From NCBI RefSeq assembly GCF_042477335.2, contig NC_091263.1:66024501-66088500 (forward strand): a DNA stretch of 64,000 nucleotides, read 5' to 3'. The stretch comes from Ovis canadensis (lineage: Eukaryota; Chordata; Mammalia; Artiodactyla; Bovidae). This document shows positions 1-10,200 of this stretch, one piece after another (the first letter of the stretch is position 1; every line of letters begins with the position of its first letter). The notes beneath the pieces were generated by a model. That model saw nothing but the letters and a program-made list of their open reading frames with translations. It had not been told where the DNA came from and ran no database searches. The translations under genes were made by a program, and so were the position numbers.

Positions 1-356
1 GTCTTTCTCACCCACGTCTGAGATTTGGATTCAAGCCACCCTAGGCCTGGCTGGTGGTGGGTACTGGGTGTGCGTGCGCTGCTGGCTCAGTGGAGGCGGA
101 CGAGACATGAGTATGGGGGAGGACACCTGAAGAGCTGTCTCCCAAGCTCCTAAGGGGCATCCCGGGGGCAGCCAAGGTCAACCCCATACTTGAGGAGACA
201 CTTGAGGGTGGAACAGGGTCCAGCTCCACACCCCCGAAGCGCCTTTATCTGTGTTGCCCATCCTCCTCCAGCTAGAGAGGTGCCATCTGGGAGTGGGTGT
301 GGTGTGGACTGCCGGTCCTGGGTGGGGGCGGGAGGCCCTGGATCTTGACTGGCTTT

Positions 357-468
357 ATTTAGGTTCTTTTTTTTGGCCGTGTGCGGCATGGGGGATCTTT
401 GTTCCCCGACTGGGGATCGAACCCATGGCGCCGGCAGTGGAGGTGTGGGGTCTCGGCCACTGGAGCAC
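357..468 (-). repeat. CHR-type tRNA SINE next to a SHISA5 splice acceptor
   Basis: This is a reverse-strand copy of the cetartiodactyl CHR SINE (GGGGATCGAACCCATGG box, T-rich end on the left). An exact 11-base target duplication, TGACTGGCTTT, flanks it at 346-356 and 469-479. The exon border is at 487. Confidence 0.8.
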
Positions 469-486
469 TGACTGGCTTTCTGCCAG

Positions 487-1080
487 GTTCGGCACAGTGC
501 TCGCCATCGGGGTGACCCTCTTTGTGATTGGCGTGGTCACCGTTATCATCTGCTGCACCTGCTCCTGCTGCTGTTTGTACAAGATGTGCCGGCGCCCGCA
601 ACGTGAGCATCCCCCCCTGCCCCACGGTGACCCCTCGGGGGCAGCACAGACCCGGGCGGTGTGGTGGGCTCGCCAGGGCCCTGGCTGGCCTGAGCTGGAG
701 GGCGGGGCCAGCCTGGCGCTCCTGACCGGGGCTCTCTTTGCAGCGGTTGTGACCACCACCATGGCCACCACGGTGACCCACACCCCTTACTTGCAACCGC
801 CCAGCTACCCTGGACCAACGTACCAGGGCTACCACTCCGTGGTGCCCCAGCCGGGGCTGCCAACAGCACCCTACCCAACCCAGCCCACGGGCCCCCCCGC
901 CTACCACGAGACGATGGCAGGTGAGTACGCCTGCCGACTCCACCATGCCTGACCCTCTGCAGCCACGGCCACAGCTAACTGGTGTCCTCTCTGTTTTCAG
1001 GAGATGCAGCCCTGCCCTACCCTGCCAGCCAGCCTCCTTATAATCCGGCCTACATGGAGCCCCCGAAGATAGTCTCTTGA
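487..1080 (+). CDS. SHISA5: SHISA5 (scotin), last three coding exons; gene starts left of the window
   Basis: Coding exons are 487-602, 744-920 and 1001-1080, joined in phase with GT/AG borders; the stop is TGA at 1078-1080. The first exon encodes the membrane segment ([20 protein letters not shown]) followed by the cysteine cluster [11 protein letters not shown]. The rest is the proline- and tyrosine-rich cytosolic tail, with PPSY and PPAY motifs of the PPxY type and the ending [14 protein letters not shown]. This matches human SHISA5, a p53-inducible protein of the endoplasmic reticulum and nuclear envelope linked to apoptosis. PPxY motifs bind WW domains in that family. The signal peptide and cysteine-rich luminal domain must lie to the left, outside the window. 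The tail is shorter than the human one by a few proline-rich residues. Identity is secure; the upstream exon structure is not visible. Confidence 0.95.
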
Positions 1081-2115
1081 GCACTCCCTGGTGTCTCTGG
1101 CTACCAGCTGATCTGTCCTGCGTGTGTGACTGGGTGTGCGGGTGCGGGCCTCTCTCCCCAGGCGTGGTGTGTGTGATGGCGATGAGGGGTGCATGAAGCA
1201 GCCCATGGCAGAGTTGCCGGGACCACGTTGTGCTCCCCTCCTCACTTGAGATTATGCTTCCTGGAACCCCACAGAACGGTTCTTTTCTAGCCACCCCAGC
1301 GAGACCTGGGGCTGGAGCAGGGATGCTTGTCATACTAGGACAGCTCAGCTTTTGTGTGGGCAGGATGCACCCGTCTTCCGGTTTCTGTGGCATGGCTAGC
1401 CGTCTTTGAAGCACTAGAGCCACAGTGCGGGCGAGCGGGTGAGGCTGAGGACTGCAGGTGGGTCTCGATCTTTCCTGTGGCTCCCACAGCCGGGGCCTTG
1501 CCCCATGGAGGGTGGGTGGCCTGATTATCTGAACACCTCAGGCGGAGCCTCACCCTTCCTGAAAACTATCTTTCTGGACCCTTCTCGCACCCTTCCTGGG
1601 ACCACCTGGAGGCCCACACTTACCCATGGTTCTGGTTGCCCCGGTTGGCCCTGGCCCCTTTCACAGGTGGACAGGGCAGCCTCTGACCACTTGTCCACTC
1701 AGGTGTCCTCCCTGCAGTGTTTTTATTTTACTGTTCACTAACTATTTTACCTGTTTTCTGTTTCAAAATGTGTGTAATGGCTGCTGTGAGGCTGAAACCG
1801 TTGGGTCCTAGAGGGAGACTTCCCCGAGAGGAGAGGGACTCTGAGTTCCTGCTTCTCCATCACCAGCCTCACAGGCTACCCGGCTGCTGGACCCCGGGCC
1901 TAGGTGTGTCCTGGCAGCGGGGACACCTGGGTCAAGGTGTCGTCTGGACCAAAGGTGGAGGGGACCCTGAGGGGGCTCCTGTGACCTAGACACATACCTC
2001 GGTGTTCCCCGCCCCCTGTCTGTGTCTTACCATGTCGTAGGTTGGGACCTCTTAATGTGTTTGGAGTCTTGGGTCTGCACCCTTGTTTGTAATAAATGCA
2101 GATATTTCGAGCTGT
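1081..2115 (+). other. SHISA5: SHISA5 3' untranslated region
   Basis: About 1 kb runs from the stop codon to the poly(A) signal AATAAA at 2091-2096. No further reading frame in it resembles a protein. Cleavage is expected about 15-25 bases past the signal. Confidence 0.8.
2091..2096 (+). terminator. SHISA5: SHISA5 poly(A) signal AATAAA
   Basis: This is a canonical hexamer about 1 kb past the stop, followed by a T/G-rich stretch. It points towards the 3' end of TREX1, which is transcribed from the other strand. Confidence 0.8.
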
Positions 2116-2265
2116 TGCCTCCTCTCATTGTAGCCCTGGCTGCTGGGATTGGGGGCAAAGACTCATTTTCTGTGCCCCTGGCCCCAGGTCTCTGAGCGTG
2201 GGCAGGAAGCTGTAAGGCCACCACAGCAGGTAGAGGTGAGTGATCGCTCAGTGCTGTGGGGGTTT

Positions 2266-2271
2266 TTTATT
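2266..2271 (-). terminator. TREX1: TREX1 poly(A) signal AATAAA
   Basis: On the minus strand AATAAA follows the TREX1 stop by about 20 bases, so the 3'UTR is only some 45 bases long. The SHISA5 end on the other strand is about 130 bases away. Confidence 0.75.
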
Positions 2272-2292
2272 AGTCAGACTTCCCTTGCTGGC

Positions 2293-3240
2293 CTATTGCC
2301 CGGGCATGGCCAGGGACAGCCCATACAGCATGGCTACCGCCAAAGTCAGGAAGGCCAGAAGGCCCAGGGGGGCCAGCAGCCCCTCCCCGGGTGGGGCTCC
2401 AGGGCACTTCACTGGGGGAGGGGCTGGCTTGGGGCTCCTGTCTCCGCGAAGCTTGGGGCCGGTGTCATTGGCTCTGGCCAGGGGCACAGTGGCTGTGACA
2501 GCAGATGGCCTCGGGTTGGTTCCAGTAGTTGTTGTGACCACGTACATTGGCTTGACGGTGCTGAAGGGCTTGGCATGAGCATCCACCCACCGTAGCAGGG
2601 CCCGCGGCCTCCACTGACAGACGCTTAGCAGGGCGAGCACGTCCCCCTCGGCGGTATGCGAGTCTGGCGGGGCCTGCCCATATAGGCGTGTGTAGATGCT
2701 GCCCAGGCTGTAGCTCTTCCTTGGGCCATGCTCCGAGGAGCTGCCAGCCGGCTCCAGAGCCTTCAGAGCAGCGATGCTGTCCACACAGAAGGCATCGTCC
2801 AAAGCACTGGCCAGGCCCAGCAGCGCCAGCTCGGCCCGGAGCAGGGGAAAGTCGTAGCGGTCACCATTGTGGGCCACAAGGCACCAAGGCTGCGGCTGGC
2901 GCTGTAGGAAGGCGCGGATCAGGTTGACCAGGTCGGCGTCAAAGACCCGACGCCCATGTGCAGCCAGCACGGCAGTGCTCAGGCCCGTGATCTCGCTGGC
3001 CACGGGGCTGCATGCCTTCCCTGGAGCCACACACAGGGAGAGCTTGTCTAGCACCCGGGGTGGCGAGGGTGCCGTTGGCGGAGACCCCTGAGGGGTGGAG
3101 AGGCCCTCCAGGGCATATCTGTGGATGGCCAGCAGGCACAGCTCGGTGATCTTGGGCTGGGAGAAGGGCAGGCCGGTGGCCTCCAAATCCAGGAAGATGA
3201 GGGTCTGCACAGGCCCCGGGGGCAGGGCCCGCGAGCCCAT
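2293..3240 (-). CDS. TREX1: TREX1, three-prime repair exonuclease 1
   Basis: One uninterrupted coding exon gives 315 residues (human has 314). It is a DEDDh 3'-5' exonuclease that degrades cytosolic DNA and so limits cGAS-STING signalling. Exo I is FLDLEATG with D18 and E20. Exo II is [12 protein letters not shown] with D130. Exo III is [11 protein letters not shown] with H195 and D200. R114, an arginine mutated in human disease, is present. The proline-rich loop is at residues 54-62 (PPTAPSPPR). The C-terminal membrane anchor is at about 288-311 ([20 protein letters not shown]). All catalytic residues are intact. The start at 3240 gives [10 protein letters not shown], like the human protein. 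The 5' border is a splice acceptor just upstream: exon from 3261, AG at 3263-3262. Stop TAG is at 2295-2293. Confidence 0.97.
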   Translation of the reverse strand: MGSRALPPGPVQTLIFLDLEATGLPFSQPKITELCLLAIHRYALEGLSTPQGSPPTAPSPPRVLDKLSLCVAPGKACSPVASEITGLSTAVLAAHGRRVFDADLVNLIRAFLQRQPQPWCLVAHNGDRYDFPLLRAELALLGLASALDDAFCVDSIAALKALEPAGSSSEHGPRKSYSLGSIYTRLYGQAPPDSHTAEGDVLALLSVCQWRPRALLRWVDAHAKPFSTVKPMYVVTTTTGTNPRPSAVTATVPLARANDTGPKLRGDRSPKPAPPPVKCPGAPPGEGLLAPLGLLAFLTLAVAMLYGLSLAMPGQ

Positions 3241-3552
3241 GGTGGGTGTCTGCCGCTGAGCCTGGGGAGGAGCAAGGGGTCGGGGTGGGAACGTGAGTGC
3301 CCGCTGATGGGCGGTAAGGCAGGTGGAGTGGGAGCACCTCAGGCCTTCCCTGCCCCATTAGATCCTGTTGCTGAGCTCCAGTACCCACTATCAGGCAGGA
3401 AGACAGAGAAGGTAGGGTGGCTTCCTTAGTGGGACCTGCTCACTCAGCTGTCCAGGGGAAGGCTCAGCTCCTCCCCTGGGGCCCTCTTAGTGTGTGTTGG
3501 GGTACCCACAGCCCTTCCACCCTGCCTCATCCCCTTGGGGGTTCTCACTTAC

Positions 3553-3700
3553 CGAGGAGCCAGCAGGTAGCAATGACTCAGGGTACACACTCTCTGGCTG
3601 GTTCTTGCTGCCGGCAGCAGCAGTGGCGGGAAGTGAAACTTGGTCTGAGCCCGCCCAACGGCTGGTGTGAGCACGGCCCGCCCCGCTTGTCAGCTGGCCT
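3553..3700 (-). promoter_or_regulatory. TREX1: TREX1 5' untranslated exon and proximal control region
   Basis: A strong splice donor on the minus strand (GTAAGTGAGAAC, 3552-3541) closes a non-coding exon whose last base is 3553. It pairs with the acceptor at 3263-3262, leaving an intron of about 290 bases. In and just upstream of this exon are an AP-1 site TGACTCA (3574-3580) and an ISRE-like word GGAAGTGAAACT (3629-3640). TREX1 is known to be induced by interferon and by AP-1. The exact transcription start is not visible, so 3700 is only a rough limit. Confidence 0.6.
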
Positions 3701-4082
3701 GGGCCATCCCTCCTAATAGCACCCGTCCTTCCCCAGGCACCCGCAGGGCTGCCCCAAAGGCCTCAAATCTCTGGCTGTGGGCCCACTGGCTAGCATGGTG
3801 CACCAGGGCCCTCACACGCTCACGGTGGGAGGACCAGGCTATGGGGGGAGGTTGGCTCCATGACTCGGCCTGCCGGGAGCCGCCTTGCCATGGCCATTTT
3901 GCACCCAGTCCGTCGCCTCACTTTCCCAGGCCTCCCTGGTTTAGGCCTGGGCTGAGGGCCGCCTCCACCCCTGCGCACAATGGTTTCTTCCGGTGGCCTC
4001 AGGAGAGAGGGATGACTCAGGGCAAATCCACAGGGGCAGGGCTCCTTCCCCAGGGCAGATTCATCCCCAAGGGGCTGGGGCT

Positions 4083-4131
4083 CCGCTCTGCTCTGCCCCT
4101 CCCGCTCTGCTCTGCCCCTCCCGCTCTGCCC
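4083..4131. repeat. 19-bp tandem duplication between ATRIP and TREX1
   Basis: The unit CGCTCTGCTCTGCCCCTCC occurs twice in full (4084-4102, 4103-4121), followed by a partial third. Read on the minus strand each unit boundary gives GGGAGGGGC, an Sp/KLF-type GC box. It lies past the ATRIP 3' end and upstream of TREX1. Confidence 0.7.
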
Positions 4132-4186
4132 ACGCGGAGCAAACTCAGGAAACAGAAAGCTGGCGTGCTCTCAGCCAGTCAGTGCT

Positions 4187-4192
4187 TTTAAT
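4187..4192 (-). terminator. ATRIP: ATRIP poly(A) signal ATTAAA
   Basis: A variant hexamer on the minus strand about 64 bases past the ATRIP stop codon. It gives a very short 3'UTR and ends ATRIP about 450 bases before the first TREX1 sequence seen. Confidence 0.65.
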
Positions 4193-4255
4193 CAGAGGAG
4201 GAGGGAAGGACAGGAGTGGCTCTGGTGCCACCGTGTGGCTCGGTGCTCACAGGCC

Positions 4256-7200
4256 TCAGCCACAGTCCATCTCGGGCTCGTCCGCGTCGGTCTCCACGGC
4301 ACAGAGATCCTCCAGGGCCGCCTCTGAGCCAAAACCCAGAAGGTTCTGTGGTGAAGGCCCAAAGGTGCTGGGACTGGGGGTGGCCCCACCACTCCGTCCG
4401 CCCCCCCAGGCCCACAGGAACTAACCAGTCCCTTCCACGCCCAGGCCTCGCTCCCTCAGCTACTGCAAGCAAAGTGATAGAAAGGCAACTCAGACAGGGA
4501 TGTTTCTGGAAAAGCCGTGGCTCTGCCTGGCTGACTCAGTAGATTCGAGCCAAAGGCAGGCTGATACAGAGAGAGAGGAGCCAGAGCAGGAAAAGGAGGA
4601 GTGGCCTGGTGCTGGCAAAGGCTGTGTGGATGGTGGGCCGCTGACTTAAGGCCAGAGGGTCTGACTCGCCTGGGGACTTCAGGGCCGACCCCACGTGGGG
4701 GCTGGGGTGGGGGCGCCTACTGCAGGCTCACCTTCACAGTCGGTCACGTCAGGAAGCCCTCGAATCAGCATGCTGACCCCGGGCATGACCTGGTCGTACT
4801 GGTGCAGGACCTCCACGCAGTGCACCGTGAAGAGCTTGTCCTTCTGGGACAGGCCGTGCAGCAGCAGCACCGTGTCCCGCAGACACCGCACCGTCCGCCT
4901 CTGCCGCTCGGTCTGCGGGGGGCCCCCTGCCCGCCGAACCGTCAGCCACTGTCTGTGCAGCACCACCGTGAGTGCTCTGACCACCTGAGGGAGGGCATGG
5001 GCGGAGGTCAGGGCATGTGGCCTCTGTACCCAGACCACCCGCTCGGCGGGGCAGCCCCGGTCCTAGCCTCCCCCCGGGGTGAGGAGGGTTCTGAGTGGCA
5101 GCACCAGGGTCCAGCCCTGGTGAAGGAGCATAGGATGCTCTCAGACAGCCCTGTCACCCACCAGCAGGGCTGCCCGCTGCCAGCCCCCTTCCGCCCCCGG
5201 CACTCACCTCCACGTTGCACTGGCAGCTGGAGCCAGTGACTGGGGAGGAGGGGCTCTGCACACCCAGCTTGGCCAGAAGCCACACAGCCTAGAATGAGAA
5301 CAGACTCGGTTACATCCGCGCCAGACCACCACCCCAGTTCCGGTCACGGTGAGGGCTTTCTCAGGCTTCTCGCAGAGCTCCAGTTGCCTAAGCAACTGCC
5401 TGTCTGGAGAGTCCCTTGGACTGCAAGGAGATCAAACCAGTCCATCCTAAAGGAAATCAGTCCTGAATATTCACTGGAAGGACTGATACCAAAGCTGAAA
5501 CTTCAATACTTTGGCCACCTGATTCGAAGCGCTGACTCCAAAGACCCTGATGATGGGAAAGATTGGAGGTAGGAGAAGGGGACGACAGGATGAGATGGTT
5601 GGATGGCATCACTGACTGAACGGACATGAGTTTGAGCAATCTCCCGGAATTGGTGATGGACAGGAAAGCCTGGCGTGCTGCAGTCCATGGGGTCACAAAG
5701 AGTTGGACACGACTGAGCAACTGAACTGAACTGTCTGCACTGATGGGATCCAAGAGGTAATGGTATCCCGGGCCTTCCCAGGAGACACTCAAGATCAAGA
5801 CCTGTGTCTCACCAATGACCCCCTGCCTCCTGGCCCACCTCTAGGTACCCTGCCAAGTCCCAGGATACCCTGGATCCACGTGTATTATATCTGTATAGTA
5901 GGGGGCCCCCCAAAACGAGTCTTCCTTGTTAGTTTCTAAACACATCACCGATGTGAATGAAAGCCTCTTTGGTCCTCTAAGGAGGAAAAGCACCCCTCCG
6001 GTGGGGTGGCGTGGGGTGGGGTGGCAAGCCATCCACAAAGGGGCTCTGGTGCTTTCACCTCTTGCTCCAGCTGCAGCCACTGTGTCTCGGAGGCGGCTGA
6101 GTCAGGTCTCGATGTGATGTACATGTACAGCAGCAGCAGGAGGCAGCCTTCTGGAAGGGAGGCCCCAGCTGGCACTCAGGCTCTGCCCTCCCACCCACCG
6201 CCTGAGGTACAAGCTGCGAGAGGCCTCAGGAGGTGCCTGGCCCATCCCTGCCACCTCCCTCCCCTCCAACCAGCCGGAGCTGTCCGGGCATGTGCCCCCG
6301 ATCCCCTGGCCTGCTTTACCCGAGTGGGAGCAGAGCTGAGCTGCGAGCTTCTCATGGTCCACCAGGAGGGACAGGAGCTCAATCGTCAGCAGCACGCTGG
6401 GCAGAGGTGTCTCTGGGCACAGGCATTGCGGCAGCACCCTGAACACGCACTGGAACCTAAAACACAGGGGCCCAGAAAGACGTGATGCCTCCAATGCAAC
6501 TCCATAACTCACCCTCCTTTTTTACTGTTGGTAACAGGAAATTGAAGAGGCCAGGGAAGAGGAGCTTGGATTCAGACAGACCTGGGGTCAAATGCTAGCC
6601 TGCAAACAAGTGAGTTACTCTTCACTGCGGGGCTGCCGTGGCTGAAAGAGGACAGGACCTTCCCTGGCCCAGTGCCACCTCGAAAATATGGGATGCCTCC
6701 GTGGACCTGGGGAGCTGGCCTCCACACTGCTCCCAGCTCCTTCCTGCCTCTGCTATCAAATACAGAGCCAGGTCTTGAGCTGAGTGTGAGAGGAAAGTCC
6801 TGAACCCACCACCAAAGGACTGGCCAGACTCTGGTCGGATCTCATGAAATCACTTGCCAGGCAAGGAAGACTTCATTTTCTCCGCTTGTCAGGATACACT
6901 AGCGCCTCTGCAGCCAAGTACGTGAAGGTACCCACTTGAGGTGTACATGGTGAGGGGCTCGGGCACTCTTCCCCCCCGTCTCAGGGGCAAAGAGCTGGCC
7001 CATTCATTGCCAGGGAGCCAAGTCCCAAGATAAGCACTGCTGTTTGCTCAACCCACACAACCTCCTAGGTGGCAGGGGAGTTCTATGGGTGTGTCCCCTT
7101 TCATATAATGAGGTTAAGAATGTTCCCTGTGTACCATTAGGGAACAAGGTCTATTTGGGGCAAACTCATTTGAGAGCAAATCCTGTACAATAGACAAGCT

Positions 7201-10200
7201 GAACGTTTCTAGTCACCAGGGAGTATGGAACTTGGTGGGAAACTGGAATTTCCAAGTATCCACTAACAAGTAACCTATTAGGCTAGAAGTGGCCCACTGA
7301 AACTAAAATAAATAAATAAATCTGTCTATATATACAACGCAGTTATTTCCAAATTATGTTCTGATAGCATTAGAGCCTTCTTTTAAATGTTTTTTTCTTT
7401 TTCTCCAGAGCCCCCAAATGCACAATAAATAACAGTTGTGCTAGTCTGCATGAGGTGGGGATAAGTCCTTTTTGTTCAAAAGCACCTGTCAGAAAAAGAA
7501 GAAAAAAAAAAAGCCCCTGCCATGCCAGTACCCGGGGAGCAACCCTGGACCACCTAACTGTTACACCAGATGGGGTAGAAAGACAAAACTCTGAGGGGAT
7601 CACGTGTCCTCAAGCCTAGATGGGCAGTGGTACCCTTCCTAAGAGACCACAGGCTGCCTGGGCACTTTGTGCTGTACCACATAATGCTTTAGAGCCCCGG
7701 TAGCACCTGTGTTAGGCTTCCCTGGTGGCTCAGATAGTAAAGAATCTGCCTGCAGTGTGGTTCGATCCCTGGGTTGGGAGTGGGCACGGCAATCCACTCC
7801 AGTATTCTTGCCTGAAGAATCCCCATGAACAGAGGACCCTGGCAGGCTACAGTCCATGGGGTCGCAAAGAGTCAGACTGAGCGACTAAGCACAGCCCAGC
7901 ACCTGTCCCTGGCTTTTGCTTTTACTCCAAGGTGAACAGGAAGCTGTGTGGTAATGGGGTTCAGCTTGTAAGCATGAAGGAATTTGGAAGGGAAGTACTG
8001 TGTGGGAAGTGGCATCAGACAGTCACTCAGGAGCCTAACTGGCTTGAAACCATCTAATACACTCCCTCTGGCGTTTCAGACAAGATTCCCTAACTCAACA
8101 CAGAGTTTATTCACTCAGCAAACACTGAGTGCTCAGAGAGAGCCAGGCTCTGTGCTGGGCGGGAGGACGCAGGGCTCTGAGGGTGCCGCCTGGGCTTGTG
8201 AACAGAAGGCACTTGTCTGGCCTCCAGTAAGCACCCATGAAACGGCTGCTGTGTCACATTACAGATAAGGTCAACAGGAATAAAATGGTGATCTATCTAC
8301 CAAGATAACTGGTAAAAATGTGGCTCCTGGAGTTCATTCATTAAAAAAATAACAAACCAAGATGCAAGGATTTTTCACTTATCCGCAGATCAACGTGACA
8401 AGCTGCATTACCAAAGTGACTAAAAACCATATGATCATCTCAACAGATGCAGAACTTTTGCTAAAGTTCAGCATCCAGTTTTGATAAAAACTTGAGAAAG
8501 CAGGCATAGAGGAAACTTAGGTCAACATATTAATAATAAAGGCAACATGTGAAAAACCCACAGCTGACATCATACGTATTGGTGAAAAGCAGAAAGCATT
8601 TTCCCTAAGATCAGGAACAAGACAAGGATGTCCACTCTCACCATTTTTATTCAGCATAGCTTTGGAAGTCCTAACTACAGCGATCAGAGAAGAAAAAGAA
8701 AGAAAAAGGAATCCAAACTGGAAAGGAAGAAAAAAATTTCACTGTTTGCAGATGACATACTGTACATAGAAAATCTAAGATGCCACCGGAAAATGACTAG
8801 AACACATCAATGAATTTGGTAAAGTTGCAGGATACAAAATTAATACACAGAAGCCTGTTGGATTTCTGTACACTAACAATGAGCTATCAGAGAAATTAAG
8901 GAAACAATCCCACTTTCCATTGCATCAAGAAGAATAAATCACCTAAGAGTAAGCCTACCTAAGCAGGCAGAAAGGCCCATACTCCAAGAACTGTAAGATG
9001 CTAATGAAAGAAACTAAATATGGCACAGATGAAATGACAGACCCTGTTCTTGGAAGAATCGATGCTGTCCCAGTGACTATACTAGCCAAGGCAATCTACA
9101 GATTCAGTGAAGTTATTATCAAATTACCAATGGCATTTTTCACAGAACTAGAAGAAAAAGATTTAAACAGGCAGAACACTCTTTGACATAAATCGCGGCA
9201 ACTAATTTTTAGACCCATCTCTTAAAGCAAACAAAAGCAAAAAAAAAAAAAAGCTAATAGAACCTGCCTAATTAAATTTAAAAAGCTTTTGCACAACAAA
9301 GCAAATGGTGGACAGAATGAAAAGAGAACCCATTATTGTGGGAGAAGATAACTGCAAGTGATATGACTGATAAGGGGGTCATATATTCAGCTTATATAAA
9401 CAGCTCATACAACTCAACGTCAAAAAAACCACCCAATCAAAAATGAGCAGAACTGAATAGACATTTTTCCAAAGAGGACAGCCAGATGGCCAACAGACAC
9501 ATGAAAAGATGCTCAGTTATCACTCATCACCAGGGAAATGCAAATCAAAACCACAATGCGATATCACCTCAAACTGGTTGAATGGCTACTACCATCAAGA
9601 ACACCAATAACAAATGTTGGCAAGGATGTGAAGAAAAGGGAATCCTCCAATGCTATTAGTGGGAATGTAAATTAGTGTAGCCACTGTGGAAAAGAGTATG
9701 GGAGTGTCTCAAAAAACTAAAATGGGAGTACCATATGATCCATCAATTCTACTTCTGGGTTATATCCGGGAAGGAAAAAAACAAAACACTAATTTGGAAA
9801 GATACATGCACCCCGATGCTCATAGAAGCATTATCTACAATTACCAAGGTACTGAAGCAACCTAAGTGTCCATCAACAGATGAACGGATAAAGAAGTTGT
9901 GATACACACTCACACACAATGGAATACTGTTTTTTAGTCGCTAAGTCATGTCGGACTCTTTGGGACCCCGTGGACTGCAGCTTTCCAGGCTTCTCTGTCC
10001 TTCACTATCTCCTGGAGTTTGCTCAAATTCATGTCCATTGAGTCGGTGATGCTATCTAATAACCATCTCATCCAATGCCACCCCCTTCTCCTTTGGCTTT
10101 CAATCTTCAATGCAATACTACTCAGCCATAAAAGGAACAAAATTTTGCCATGTGCAACAACATAGATGGCCTTGGAGGGCATTATAAGTGAAATAAGACA

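Noticed and set aside
359-1423. 354-codon minus-strand frame across SHISA5
   Set aside because: It runs antisense through true SHISA5 exons and a SINE, with no family match.
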